From Streptomyces humidus (lineage in GTDB: Bacteria > Actinomycetota > Actinomycetes > Streptomycetales > Streptomycetaceae), in the NCBI RefSeq assembly GCF_014649655.1, contig NZ_BMTL01000006.1, forward strand, positions 62,001 to 126,000: 64,000 bases of DNA, in the 5' to 3' direction. Of this stretch, positions 16,232-25,083 are shown one piece after another (within the stretch, counting starts at the first letter, position 1; each line of letters starts with the position of its first letter). The notes under the pieces are model-generated. The model had not been told where the DNA came from. It worked only from the letters and a program-made list of their open reading frames with translations, and made no database searches. The translations under genes were made by a program, and so were the position numbers.

Positions 16232-16981
16232 TCATGTCGCGTCCAGCGTCACGGTGAAGGAGAAACGGTCGCCCCGGTAGTGGATGACGGCCGCGTCGAG
16301 GACCCGGCCCGAGGTGTCGTGGGTGACCCCCGTGTAGTGCAGGATCGGGCTCAGCAGCGGGACCCGGAGCAGCCGCGCCGTCTCCGGGTCGGCCAGCCGT
16401 GCCTCGACGGTGTCCGTGATCCTGCCGATGTCCGCGCCGACGACGTCCCGCAGCACCTTCGTCATGGGCCAGCGGACCAGGTCGTCGGGGTCGATGCGGG
16501 CGGCCAGCTCGGGGCGGACGTAGTTGCGGGCGTGGTTGGTGGGCTCGCCCGTCTCCTCGTCGCTTCTGAGACGGTGGTAGGCCGCCACCTCCGTCAGGTC
16601 CGGGAAGTGCTCGGCGAGCTCGGCCGGGACGGCCGTGCGGCCGTGCTCCAGGAGCTCGGTCGTCATGCCGGACTGCTGGGCCACGATCGCGTCGACCGAG
16701 CCGAGGAGCCGGACCGGCGCGCCCCGCAGCGCCGTCGGCTCGATGAACGTGCCACGCCGGCGATGCCGGGTGATCAGCCCCTCGTCCTCCAGCTCCTTCA
16801 GCGCCTGCCGCATGGTCAGCACGCTCACCCCGTAGTGCCCGGCCAGCTGCTCCTCGGTCGGCAGCCGGAGCGGGTCGCGGGGCGAGCGGCCGAGTATCGA
16901 GGCGCGCAGCGACTGCGACACCTGGTACCAGAGCGGCAGCTTTCGGGTGAGGACGATCGAGTCCGGGGCGAAGGAGGTCAC
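16232..16981 (-). CDS. GntR/HutC-family regulator with UTRA effector domain
   Basis: 249 residues. A winged helix (about residues 12-80; LPTEEQLAGHYGVSVLTMRQ then DEGLITRHRRRGTFI) is joined to a UTRA ligand-binding domain ending HDTSGRVLDAAVIHYRGDRF, the usual HutC-subfamily ending. It starts only 26 bp downstream of the hmgA stop on the same strand, so the two are probably co-transcribed and the regulator may sense a tyrosine/homogentisate catabolite. That link is inference from position; UTRA ligands are diverse. The ATG at 16981 gives MTSFAPDSIVLTRKLPLW, a normal family start. Confidence 0.9.
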   Translation of the reverse strand: MTSFAPDSIVLTRKLPLWYQVSQSLRASILGRSPRDPLRLPTEEQLAGHYGVSVLTMRQALKELEDEGLITRHRRRGTFIEPTALRGAPVRLLGSVDAIVAQQSGMTTELLEHGRTAVPAELAEHFPDLTEVAAYHRLRSDEETGEPTNHARNYVRPELAARIDPDDLVRWPMTKVLRDVVGADIGRITDTVEARLADPETARLLRVPLLSPILHYTGVTHDTSGRVLDAAVIHYRGDRFSFTVTLDAT

Positions 16982-17007
16982 GGGCTATCCGTACCGGTCG
17001 GCACCGT

Positions 17008-18372
17008 TCAGTGCAATGTGTCGTCGGAGCGCCGGAAGTGGCGTTCGAGGCCCTGCCAGACGTCGTCGTAGCGCTGTTGCAGATGGTCGGCGCGGGCGGC
17101 CTGCGGGGTGAGGACGAGCGGCCGTCGCGTCTCGAACATGAACGCCAGCCCGTCGTCGACCTTCTGCGGCCGCAGTTCGGCGGCGCTGGCACGGTCGAAG
17201 GTCTCCCGGTCCGGGCCGTGCGCCGACATCATGTTGTGCAGTGAACCGCCGCCCGGCACGAAGCCGCCCTTGCCGGCCGTCTTGGCGTCGTACGCGCCCT
17301 CGATCAGGCCCATGTACTCGCTCATCACGTTGCGGTGGAAGTACGGCGGCCGGAAGGTGTCCTCGCCGACCAGCCAGCGCGGGGCGAAGACCACGAAGTC
17401 GACGTCCGCCAGGCCCGGCGTGTCCGAGGGGGACGTCAGCACGGTGAAGATCGACGGGTCGGGGTGGTCGTAGGACACGGTCCCGATGACGTTGAAGCGG
17501 CGCAGGTCGTAGACGTACGGCGTCAGGTTGCCGTGCCAGGCCACGACGTCCAGCGGGGAGTGGTCGTAGGTCGCGCTCCACAGGTGGCCGCAGAACTTGT
17601 TGACCACCTCGACCGGGCCCTCGACGTCCTCGTAGGCGGCGACGGGCGCCCGGAAGTCCCGGGGGTTGGCGAGCCCGTTGGCACCGATCGGCCCGAGGTC
17701 GGGGAGACGGAAGTGGGCGCCGTAGTTCTCGCAGACGTAGCCGCGTGCGGCCGGGCTCCGCCCGCCGTCCGGCGCGGTGTCCGGCAGCTCGACGCGGAAG
17801 CGGACCCCGCGCGGGACCAGCGCGACCTCGCCGGGCTCGGCGTGCAGCACTCCGAACTCCGTGCGCAGCAGCAGCCCGCCCTCCTCCGGGACGATCAGCA
17901 GCTCGCCGTCGGAGTCGCCGAAGACGCGGTCCATGGAGGCGTTCGCGTGGTACAGGTGCACGGCCATGCCGGTGCGCTGGGCCGCGTCGCCGTTGCCGCC
18001 GAGGGTCCACAGACCGGCGAGGAAGTCCGTGCCGGCGGGCGGCTCGGGCAGCGGGTCCCAGCGCAGCCGGTTGGGGTCGGGGACCGTCTGGCCGAAGGGG
18101 CCGGTGCGGATCGCGCCGTCGCCGGACCGGGTGAACGCCGGGTGCGCGGCCGAGGGGCGGATCCGGTACAGCCACGAGCGGCGGTTGTGGGCGCGCGGCT
18201 CCGTGAACGCCGTGCCGCTGAGCTGCTCCGCGTACAGCCCGAGGGGCGCGCGCTGGGGGGAGTTGCGGCCGTCCGGCAGGGCGCCCGGCACCGCCTCGGA
18301 GGCGTGCTCGTTGCCGAACCCGGAGAGGTAGGCCGGCCCCTCGGCCGTCTTGCGTGCGTCCCCGCTGTTCAT
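17008..18372 (-). CDS. hmgA: Homogentisate 1,2-dioxygenase
   Basis: 454 residues, standard length for HmgA, which opens the ring of homogentisate to maleylacetoacetate in tyrosine and phenylalanine breakdown. The start [19 protein letters not shown] is diagnostic. Iron ligands are visible in [15 protein letters not shown] (His and Glu) and in the following [14 protein letters not shown] region. Other conserved stretches are [15 protein letters not shown] and [20 protein letters not shown]. The GntR/UTRA gene follows 26 bp downstream. Maleylacetoacetate isomerase and fumarylacetoacetase are not in the window. Confidence 0.97.
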   Translation of the reverse strand: MNSGDARKTAEGPAYLSGFGNEHASEAVPGALPDGRNSPQRAPLGLYAEQLSGTAFTEPRAHNRRSWLYRIRPSAAHPAFTRSGDGAIRTGPFGQTVPDPNRLRWDPLPEPPAGTDFLAGLWTLGGNGDAAQRTGMAVHLYHANASMDRVFGDSDGELLIVPEEGGLLLRTEFGVLHAEPGEVALVPRGVRFRVELPDTAPDGGRSPAARGYVCENYGAHFRLPDLGPIGANGLANPRDFRAPVAAYEDVEGPVEVVNKFCGHLWSATYDHSPLDVVAWHGNLTPYVYDLRRFNVIGTVSYDHPDPSIFTVLTSPSDTPGLADVDFVVFAPRWLVGEDTFRPPYFHRNVMSEYMGLIEGAYDAKTAGKGGFVPGGGSLHNMMSAHGPDRETFDRASAAELRPQKVDDGLAFMFETRRPLVLTPQAARADHLQQRYDDVWQGLERHFRRSDDTLH

Positions 18373-18533
18373 CGTGGCTCCCTTGCCGACTGATTCCTGT
18401 GCATTACCGTAGGATTGCGGTTTCCCGGACGCAAGAGGGTCGTGGGTCCTCCTCTCGTAGGACGATCACGGCACGGCCGGAACCAGACTTCAGGGGGATC
18501 CGTGTGCCGGGCCGGTGCTCTAGTGTCCCGATC

Positions 18534-19130
18534 ATGTCGTGGACGCGTACCCTTCCCGCCGCGCTCGCGGTCTGTGTCCTGCTGCTGGCCGGGTCCGTGG
18601 GCTGCGGCTCCAGCGGCGCGCGCGACGGTGGGAACGCCGCATCGCCCGCGCCCGTGGGCAAGGTGCTGGACCACACCGACGGCGACGGGCGCCACTACCG
18701 CGAGGTGGCGAAGAAGGGGGCGCCCGAGGTGGGCGTGGAGGTCCAGCCGGACGCCCACGGCGGCTGGGACGTGCGGGTGAAGCTGGCGCGGTTCCGGCTC
18801 TCGCCGACGGGGACGCCGCGCGAAGCGGTCACCGGCCGCGGCATCGCCCGGCTCTACGTCGACAGCCGGTGGGTCGTCGACCTGCGCAGCCCCTCGTACC
18901 GCATTCCGGCCGGCTATCTTCCGCACGGCACGCACGAGGTGACCGTCCGCCTCTACGCGGACGACGCGACGGTGTGGGCGGTGGAGGGCAGGGCGGTGGA
19001 GGCCACGGCGGACGTCACGGCGTCGGAGCAGTCGGCCGCAGCCTCTCCGGGCGTCTCTCCAGGCGGATCGCCGACCGGATCGCCGTCGGGGGCGCCGACC
19101 GGATCGCCGTCAGGGCCGCCGTCCTCCTGA
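18534..19130 (+). CDS. Secreted lipoprotein of unknown function
   Basis: 198 residues with a lipoprotein signal (LPAALAVCVLLLAGSVGC, lipobox SVGC, Cys about residue 24). The mature part is a small beta-rich domain (GGWDVRVKLARFRLSP, YVDSRWVVDLRSPSYRIP, HEVTVRLYADDATVW) resembling domains that bind metal or ligands outside the cell, but I do not recognise the family. A Gly/Ser/Pro tail made of short SPTGSPSGAP repeats ends the protein; the DNA there repeats the 20-mer beginning GCGCCGACCGGATCG. The gene is divergent from hmgA, and the TetR gene follows 64 bp later. Confidence 0.85.
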   Translation: MSWTRTLPAALAVCVLLLAGSVGCGSSGARDGGNAASPAPVGKVLDHTDGDGRHYREVAKKGAPEVGVEVQPDAHGGWDVRVKLARFRLSPTGTPREAVTGRGIARLYVDSRWVVDLRSPSYRIPAGYLPHGTHEVTVRLYADDATVWAVEGRAVEATADVTASEQSAAASPGVSPGGSPTGSPSGAPTGSPSGPPSS

Positions 19131-19194
19131 GTGCATCGGGCACCTTTCTCCGTACACCGGGGTGAGGTTCACCCGGACGCGGCGGAAAGGCATC

Positions 19195-19812
19195 ATGAGG
19201 TCCGTGCCCCAAGCGACATCGCTCCGTCGTGCGCCCGTGCAGCGGCGCAGTGCCGAACGGCTGGCCAGAATCCTCGACGCCTGCGCCGACCTGCTGGACG
19301 AGGTCGGCTACGACGCGCTGAGCACCAGGGCCGTGGCCGAGCGCGCCGGCGTCCCCATCGGCTCCGTCTACCGCTTCTTCGGCAACAAGCGGCAGATGGC
19401 CGACGCGCTCGCGCAGCGCAACCTCGAACGCTACGCCGAGCGCGTCACCGAGCGTCTGAAGGGGGCCGGCCGGGGGGACTGGCGGGCCGCCATGGACGCG
19501 GTGCTCGACGAGTACCTGGCCATGAAGCGCACCGCGCCCGGCTTCTCCCTCGTCGACTTCGGCAACCAGATCCCGGTCGGGGCCCGGCACGCCGAACCGA
19601 ACCACCGCGTCGCCGACCGCCTCACCGACCTGCTCTCGGACCACCTCGTCCGCGCTCCCGACGACGACCTGCGCCGCACCTTCCTGATCGCCGTGGAGGC
19701 CGCCGACACCCTCGTCCAGCTGGCCTTCCGGGTGGATCCGCAGGGCGACCCGAAGGTGATCGACGAGACCCGCGAGCTGCTGCGCGCGTACCTGGCGCGG
19801 ACCCTGGACTGA
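19195..19812 (+). CDS. TetR family transcriptional regulator
   Basis: 205 residues with a TetR DNA-binding domain (LARILDACADLLDEVGYDAL, then LSTRAVAERAGVPIGSVYRF and FGNKRQMADALAQ). The C-terminal ligand domain is of the short form (residues 90-205). By position it matches S. coelicolor SCO1712, recalled as a TetR protein whose loss alters antibiotic production. An 18-bp near-perfect palindrome 29 bp beyond its stop, in front of the molybdopterin oxidoreductase, is the obvious candidate operator. The ATG at 19195 follows GGAAAGG. Confidence 0.9.
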   Translation: MRSVPQATSLRRAPVQRRSAERLARILDACADLLDEVGYDALSTRAVAERAGVPIGSVYRFFGNKRQMADALAQRNLERYAERVTERLKGAGRGDWRAAMDAVLDEYLAMKRTAPGFSLVDFGNQIPVGARHAEPNHRVADRLTDLLSDHLVRAPDDDLRRTFLIAVEAADTLVQLAFRVDPQGDPKVIDETRELLRAYLARTLD

Positions 19813-19841
19813 CGCCCCCCGGCCGACCCCCTCCCCAGAGG

Positions 19842-19859
19842 GCATACCGCTCGGTATGC
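19842..19859. promoter_or_regulatory. Palindromic operator GCATACCG-CT-CGGTATGC
   Basis: The 8-bp arms GCATACCG (19842-19849) and CGGTATGC (19852-19859) are perfect inverse repeats separated by 2 bp, a layout typical of TetR-family operators. The site lies between the TetR gene and the molybdopterin oxidoreductase, ending 38 bp before the latter's GTG, where a repressor would block its promoter. Confidence 0.65.
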
Positions 19860-19897
19860 TGATCCGGGACCAGGCAATGCCGGCCCCAGGAGGACCC

Positions 19898-22135
19898 GTG
19901 TCCCGCACCGCCCTGCGAATCTGCCCGTTGTGCGAGGCCACCTGCGGGCTCACGCTCACCATCGAGGGGACGAAGGTCACCGGCGCCCGCGGCGACCGGG
20001 AGGACGTCTTCAGCAAGGGTTTCATCTGCCCGAAGGGCGCCTCCTTCGGCGCCGTGGACGGCGACCCCGACCGGCTGCGGACCCCGCTGGTGCGCAAGGA
20101 CGGGGAACTGCGCGAGGCCACCTGGGAAGAGGCCTTCGACGCCGTGGCCGCCGGGATCCGGCCGGTCGTCGAGCGGTACGGTGCGAACTCGGTGGGAGTC
20201 GTCCTCGGCAACCCCAACGTGCACACCATGGCCGGCGCGCTCTACCCGCCCGTGCTGATCGCCGGCCTCGGCACCCGCAGCCTCTTCACCGCCTCCACCG
20301 TCGACCAGATGCCCAAGCACGTCTCCAGCGGACTGCTCTTCGGCGACGCGGGCGCGATCCCCGTGCCGGACCTCGACCGCACCGACCACCTCCTGCTCAT
20401 CGGCGCCAACCCCCTGGAGTCCAACGGCAGTCTGTGCACCGCGGCCGACTTCCCGGGCAAGCTCAAGGCGCTGAAGGCCCGTGGCGGCACCCTCACGGTC
20501 ATCGACCCGCGCCGCACCCGCACCGCCAAGCTCGCCGACCGTCACATCCCCGTCCGGCCGGGCGCGGACGCGCTGCTCCTCGCCGCCATGACCCACGTCC
20601 TCTTCGACGAATCCCTCGTCGACCTCGGCGAGTTGACGCCGCACGTCGAGGGGATCGCCGAACTCGCCGAGGCGGTGCGGGAGTTCACCCCCGAGGCGGT
20701 CGCCGACGCCTGCGACGTGGAACCCGCGCTGATCCGCACCCTGGCCCGCGAGCTCGCCGCCGCCCCCACGGCCGCCGTGTACGGCCGCATCGGCAGCTGC
20801 ACGGTCCCCTACGGCACCCTCGCCAGCTGGCTCGTCGACGTCCTCAACATCCTCACCGGCAACCTGGACCGGCCCGGCGGCGCGCTCTTCCCGCAGGCCG
20901 CCACCGGCCGCACCCCCCGCCCGGCCGGCCCCGGGCACGGCTTCCAGCTCGCGCGCTGGCACTCCCGGGTGAGCCGGCACCCCGAGGCCAAGGGCGAACT
21001 GCCGCTCTCCGCCCTCGCCGAGGAGATCGACACCGCCACCGACGAGGGCGAGCCGATCCGGGCGCTCGTCGCGGTGGCGGCCAACCCGGTCCTGTCCGCC
21101 CCGGACGGCGACCGGCTCGACAAGGCCCTCGACGCCCTCGACTTCATGGTCAGCGTCGACCCCTACCTCAACGAGACCTCGCGCCACGCCGACGTCGTGC
21201 TGCCCCCGCCGCCGCCCTCGCAGAGCCCGCACCACGACTTCGCCTTCAACGCCCTCGCCGTGCGCAACCAGGTCCGCTACACCCGTCCGGCCGTCCCGCT
21301 GGAGCCCGGCCGGATGGCCGAGACCGAGATCCTCGCCCGGCTGACCCTGGCCGCCACCGGCATGCACGGCGCCGACCCCCGCGCCGTGGACGACCTGGTC
21401 GTCGGGCAGACCCTCGGCAAGGCGGTCGGCGACCCGCACTCGCCCGTGCACGGCCGCGACCCGCGCGAACTCGCCGAGCAGCTCACCGGCGACACCGGCC
21501 CCGAGCGCCGCCTGGACATGATGCTGCGCCTCGGTCCCTACGGCGACGGCTTCGGCGCCCGCCCGCACGGACTGAGCCTGGCCCGGCTGCTCGCCGCCCC
21601 GCACGGCATCGACCTCGGGCCGCTGCGCCCGCGCCTGCCCCAGCCGCTGAAGACCCGCAGCGGCCGGATCGAACTGCTGCCGCAGCCGATCGTCGACGAC
21701 CTCCCGCGCCTGCGGGAGGGCATGCGCCGGCGCACGGACGGACTCGTCCTCGTCGGCCGGCGGCATCTGCGCTCCAACAACAGCTGGATGCACAACGTCC
21801 CGGCCCTCACCGGCGGCACCAACCGCTGCACCCTGCACATCCACCCCGAGGACGCCGAGCGGCTCGGGGTGCGCGACGGAGCGCCGGTGCGGGTCAAGGG
21901 CGCCGGGGGCGAGGTGACGGCGCCGGCCGAGGTCACCGACAGCGTGCGCAGGGGCGTCGTCAGCCTGCCGCACGGCTGGGGCCACGACCGCCCCGGCACC
22001 CGCCTCAACCATGCCGCGGCCGACCCCGGCGTCAACGTCAACCAGCTCCTCGACGGCAGCCTGCTGGACCCGCTGTCGGGCAACGCCGTCCTCAACGGAG
22101 TGCCGGTGGACGTCGCCGCCGTGCCGGCCCCGTGA
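19898..22135 (+). CDS. Molybdopterin-dependent oxidoreductase (formate dehydrogenase-like)
   Basis: 745 residues. The N-terminus carries an iron-sulfur binding set, CPLCEATCGL (CxxCxxxC) with a fourth Cys in GFICPKGASF, as in the bis-MGD formate dehydrogenase/nitrate reductase family. Cofactor contacts follow in NPNVHTMAGALY, DQMPKHVSSGLLFG, IGANPLESNGS and VIDPRRTRTAKLADRHIPVRPG. The C-terminal dinucleotide-binding domain begins near LVGRRHLRSNNSWMHN and ends with the NQLLDGSLLDPLSGNA stretch. There is no Tat signal, so it is cytoplasmic. Substrate unknown. The GTG at 19898 is chosen over an upstream ATG because AGGAGG lies 5-6 bp before it. Confidence 0.9.
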   Translation: MSRTALRICPLCEATCGLTLTIEGTKVTGARGDREDVFSKGFICPKGASFGAVDGDPDRLRTPLVRKDGELREATWEEAFDAVAAGIRPVVERYGANSVGVVLGNPNVHTMAGALYPPVLIAGLGTRSLFTASTVDQMPKHVSSGLLFGDAGAIPVPDLDRTDHLLLIGANPLESNGSLCTAADFPGKLKALKARGGTLTVIDPRRTRTAKLADRHIPVRPGADALLLAAMTHVLFDESLVDLGELTPHVEGIAELAEAVREFTPEAVADACDVEPALIRTLARELAAAPTAAVYGRIGSCTVPYGTLASWLVDVLNILTGNLDRPGGALFPQAATGRTPRPAGPGHGFQLARWHSRVSRHPEAKGELPLSALAEEIDTATDEGEPIRALVAVAANPVLSAPDGDRLDKALDALDFMVSVDPYLNETSRHADVVLPPPPPSQSPHHDFAFNALAVRNQVRYTRPAVPLEPGRMAETEILARLTLAATGMHGADPRAVDDLVVGQTLGKAVGDPHSPVHGRDPRELAEQLTGDTGPERRLDMMLRLGPYGDGFGARPHGLSLARLLAAPHGIDLGPLRPRLPQPLKTRSGRIELLPQPIVDDLPRLREGMRRRTDGLVLVGRRHLRSNNSWMHNVPALTGGTNRCTLHIHPEDAERLGVRDGAPVRVKGAGGEVTAPAEVTDSVRRGVVSLPHGWGHDRPGTRLNHAAADPGVNVNQLLDGSLLDPLSGNAVLNGVPVDVAAVPAP

Positions 22136-22210
22136 GCCGAGTAAAGCTGTGACCTGGAGTTTTGCGCTTATTGCTCGCAGGTCAACGTCTTGTTAACACC
22201 GTTTGAACGG

Positions 22211-22268
22211 ACCTAACGTCATCCCACCGCCGACCCCCAGGTGGGATGTTCAAGGGCGAACGTTAGGT
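22211..22268 (+). promoter_or_regulatory. Two-tier inverted-repeat leader of the citrate transporter gene
   Basis: On the 5' side ACCTAACGT (22211-22219) and CATCCCACC (22220-22228) are contiguous; on the 3' side GGTGGGATG (22240-22248) and ACGTTAGGT (22260-22268) are separated by 11 nt. Both 9-bp arms pair perfectly, so an RNA would form an 18-bp helix with an 11-nt loop and an 11-nt bulge. The last arm ends 8 nt before the ATG and contains the only Shine-Dalgarno-like bases (TTAGGT), which the helix would hide. Alternatively the two repeats are paired protein-binding sites. Confidence 0.6.
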
Positions 22269-22276
22269 ATCCATAC

Positions 22277-23713
22277 ATGCTGACCATCCTCGGCTTCGCC
22301 ATGATCGCGACCTTCCTGGTCCTGATCATGCTGAAGAAGATGTCGCCGATCGCGGCGCTCGTGCTGATCCCGGCGCTGTTCTGCGTCTTCGTCGGAAAGG
22401 GCGCCAAACTCGGTGACTACGTCCTCGACGGCGTCACCGGCCTCGCCCCGACCGCGGCGATGCTCATGTTCGCGATCGTCTACTTCGGTGTGATGATCGA
22501 TGTCGGCCTCTTCGACCCGATCGTCCGGGGCATCCTGAAGTTCTGCAAGGCCGACCCGCTCCGCATCGTCGTCGGCACGGCGCTGCTCGCCGCGATCGTC
22601 TCCCTCGACGGCGACGGCTCCACCACCTTCATGATCACCGTCTCGGCGATGTACCCGCTGTACAAGCGCCTGAAGATGAGCCTGGTCGTGATGACCGGCG
22701 TCGCGGCCATGGCCAACGGCGTGATGAACACGCTGCCCTGGGGCGGCCCGACCGCCCGTGCGGCCACCGCGCTCAAGCTCGACGCCAGTGACATCTTCGT
22801 GCCGATGATCCCGGCCCTGGCCGTGGGCCTGCTCTTCGTCTTCGTCCTCTCCTACGTCCTCGGCCGCCGCGAGCGCACCCGGCTCGGCGTGCTGACGCTG
22901 GACGACGTGCTCGTGGAGGGGCGCGTCCAGGAGAAGGAGACGGAGAAGGCCGAGCAGACCGAGACCGTCCTCGTGGGCGCCGGCGGCTCCGGCCCGGGCA
23001 CGACCCGCGCCTCCGCCGGGGGTTCCGGTGCGGCCGTCGACCTCGGCGACGACGACGAGAGCGAGGACGGCTTCCAGGGCCTCGACCCGCAACGGGCCAC
23101 CCTGCGCCCCAAGCTGTACTGGTTCAACGCGCTGCTCACGGTCGGACTGCTGACCTCCATGATCATGGAGTGGCTGCCGATCCCGGTGCTGTTCCTGCTC
23201 GGCGCCGCGCTCGCCCTGACCGTCAACTTCCCGCACATCCCCGACCAGAAGGCGCGGCTCGCCGCCCACGCGGACAACGTCCTCAACGTCTCCGGCATGG
23301 TCTTCGCCGCCGCCGTCTTCACCGGGGTCCTGCAGGGCACCGGCATGGTCGACCGCATGGCCACGTGGATGGTGGACGTCATCCCCGCGGGCATGGGCCC
23401 GCACATGGCACTGGTCACCGGCGTCCTGAGCCTCCCGCTCACCTACTTCATGTCCAACGACGGCTTCTACTTCGGTGTCCTGCCGGTCCTCGCCGAGGCC
23501 GGCGCGGCCCACGGCGTCACCCCGCTGGAGATGGCCCGCGCCTCGCTCGTCGGCCAGCCCCTGCACATGTCGAGCCCGCTCGTCCCGGCCGTCTACGTCC
23601 TCGTCGGCATGGCCAGGGTCGAGTTCGGCGACCACACCCGGTTCGTGGTCAAGTGGGCCGCCTGCACCTGCCTGGTCATCCTCGGCGCGGGCATCCTGTT
23701 CGGGATCATCTGA
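22277..23713 (+). CDS. CitMHS-family metal-citrate transporter
   Basis: 478 residues and about 12 membrane helices. The start MLTILGFAMIATFLVLIML, the SLDGDGSTTFMITVSAMYPL stretch and the NTLPWGGPTARAATALKL motif are characteristic of CitMHS carriers, which import citrate complexed with divalent metal or Fe(III). A 90-residue acidic cytoplasmic loop (VLVEGRVQEKETEKAEQTE through DDDESEDGFQGLD) splits the two halves. By position it matches S. coelicolor SCO1710 (CitSc), which I recall as an iron- or calcium-citrate importer. The long hairpin leader suggests post-transcriptional or two-component control. The MFS gene follows 19 bp later. Confidence 0.93.
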   Translation: MLTILGFAMIATFLVLIMLKKMSPIAALVLIPALFCVFVGKGAKLGDYVLDGVTGLAPTAAMLMFAIVYFGVMIDVGLFDPIVRGILKFCKADPLRIVVGTALLAAIVSLDGDGSTTFMITVSAMYPLYKRLKMSLVVMTGVAAMANGVMNTLPWGGPTARAATALKLDASDIFVPMIPALAVGLLFVFVLSYVLGRRERTRLGVLTLDDVLVEGRVQEKETEKAEQTETVLVGAGGSGPGTTRASAGGSGAAVDLGDDDESEDGFQGLDPQRATLRPKLYWFNALLTVGLLTSMIMEWLPIPVLFLLGAALALTVNFPHIPDQKARLAAHADNVLNVSGMVFAAAVFTGVLQGTGMVDRMATWMVDVIPAGMGPHMALVTGVLSLPLTYFMSNDGFYFGVLPVLAEAGAAHGVTPLEMARASLVGQPLHMSSPLVPAVYVLVGMARVEFGDHTRFVVKWAACTCLVILGAGILFGII

Positions 23714-23732
23714 CCCCGCTGTGGAGGAACTT

Positions 23733-24980
23733 GTGAGGCCCGGTGGGAACCGCGGCTGGCTGCTCCGTCTCGTCATCGCCTTCGGCTTCGCGCAGGGGGC
23801 GGTGTCGATGGCCCGGCCGGCAGTCTCCTACCGGGCCCTCGCGCTGGGCGCGGACGAGCGGGCGGTCGGCGTCATCGCGGGCGTGTACGCCCTGTTGCCG
23901 CTCTTCGCCGCCGTGCCGCTCGGGCGGCGCACCGACCACGGCCGCTGCGCACCCCTGCTGGCCGTCGGCGTGGTCCTGATATCCGGTGGCTGCGTGCTGA
24001 GCGGTGTGGCCGGCTCGTTGTGGACCATGGCTCTGTGGAGCGGGGTGACGGGGCTCGGCCATCTCTGCTTCGTCATCGGCTCCCAGTCGCTCGTGGCACG
24101 TCGGTCCGCGCCGCGCGAACAGGACCGCGACTTCGGCCACTTCACCATCGGCGCCTCCCTCGGCCAGTTGGCCGGCCCGGCCGCGGCGGGAGCGCTGATC
24201 GACGGCGCCGACATGGCGCGCAGCAGCACACTGGCCCTGCTCGTCGCGGGCGCGGGCTGCGCCATGGCGTTCACCTCGCTGTGGCGCGTCGAGCACCGCG
24301 ACACCGCGCCCGGCTCCGGCTGGGGGCCGGGCGACCGGGTCCCCGTCGGCCGCATCCTGCGCGCGCGGGGCGTCCCGGCCGGCATCCTGATCAGCCTTTC
24401 CGTGCTGTCCGCGACCGACGTCCTCACCGCCTACCTGCCGGTGGTCGGCGAGCACCGGGGCATCGCGCCGGCCGTGATCGGCGTGCTGCTCAGCGTCCGC
24501 GCCGCGGCCTCCCTGGCGTGCCGGCTCGTCCTGACCCCGCTGCTGCGGCTGCTCGGCCGGACGGTTCTGCTCCGCGTGACCTGTCTGGCGGCGGCCCTGC
24601 TGTGCGCGGGGGTCGCGCTGCCGACACCGGTCTGGGCGCTGGGCGTGATTCTCGCGGCGCTCGGGTTCTGCCTCGGGGTCGGGCAGCCGCTGTCCATGAC
24701 GACGGTCGTCCAGGCCGCACCGGACGGGGCCCGCTCGACCGCCCTCGCGCTGCGTCTCACCGGCAACCGGCTCGGTCAGGTCGCCGCGCCGGCCGCCGCC
24801 GGTCTGGTGGCCGGGGCCGCGGGGGTGGCCGCGCCGTTCGTGATGCTGGGGGCGCTGTTGCTGCTGTCGTCGGGGGTGGCCGTGCGGTCGTCGGGAGATC
24901 CGCGGGGGGACGAGGGTACGGGCGCGGTCGGGCGCGGCCGCCGGGCCGAGGCGGGGTTGCGCCGGTCGAGCGACGTCTGA
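23733..24980 (+). CDS. MFS transporter
   Basis: 415 residues with 12 predicted membrane helices in two halves. The loop 2-3 motif of the superfamily is present as PLGRRTDHGRCAPLLAVG. The N-terminus (RGWLLRLVIAFGFAQGAVSM) and the late GQPLSMTTVVQAAPDGARSTAL stretch are typical of drug/small-molecule proton antiporters. The GTG at 23733 follows GGAGGAA and lies 19 bp after the citrate transporter stop, so both are probably on one transcript. Substrate unknown. The last 30 residues are hydrophilic and disordered. Confidence 0.88.
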   Translation: MRPGGNRGWLLRLVIAFGFAQGAVSMARPAVSYRALALGADERAVGVIAGVYALLPLFAAVPLGRRTDHGRCAPLLAVGVVLISGGCVLSGVAGSLWTMALWSGVTGLGHLCFVIGSQSLVARRSAPREQDRDFGHFTIGASLGQLAGPAAAGALIDGADMARSSTLALLVAGAGCAMAFTSLWRVEHRDTAPGSGWGPGDRVPVGRILRARGVPAGILISLSVLSATDVLTAYLPVVGEHRGIAPAVIGVLLSVRAAASLACRLVLTPLLRLLGRTVLLRVTCLAAALLCAGVALPTPVWALGVILAALGFCLGVGQPLSMTTVVQAAPDGARSTALALRLTGNRLGQVAAPAAAGLVAGAAGVAAPFVMLGALLLLSSGVAVRSSGDPRGDEGTGAVGRGRRAEAGLRRSSDV

Positions 24981-25083
24981 CGGCGCGTCGGGCGACGGTC
25001 CTACCATCGCGGGCGTGGATGTGAAAGAGAGTCAGGTGCAAAGGCGTTTTGTATGAAAATCGTCCTGACTCGGAGGAATGCGC

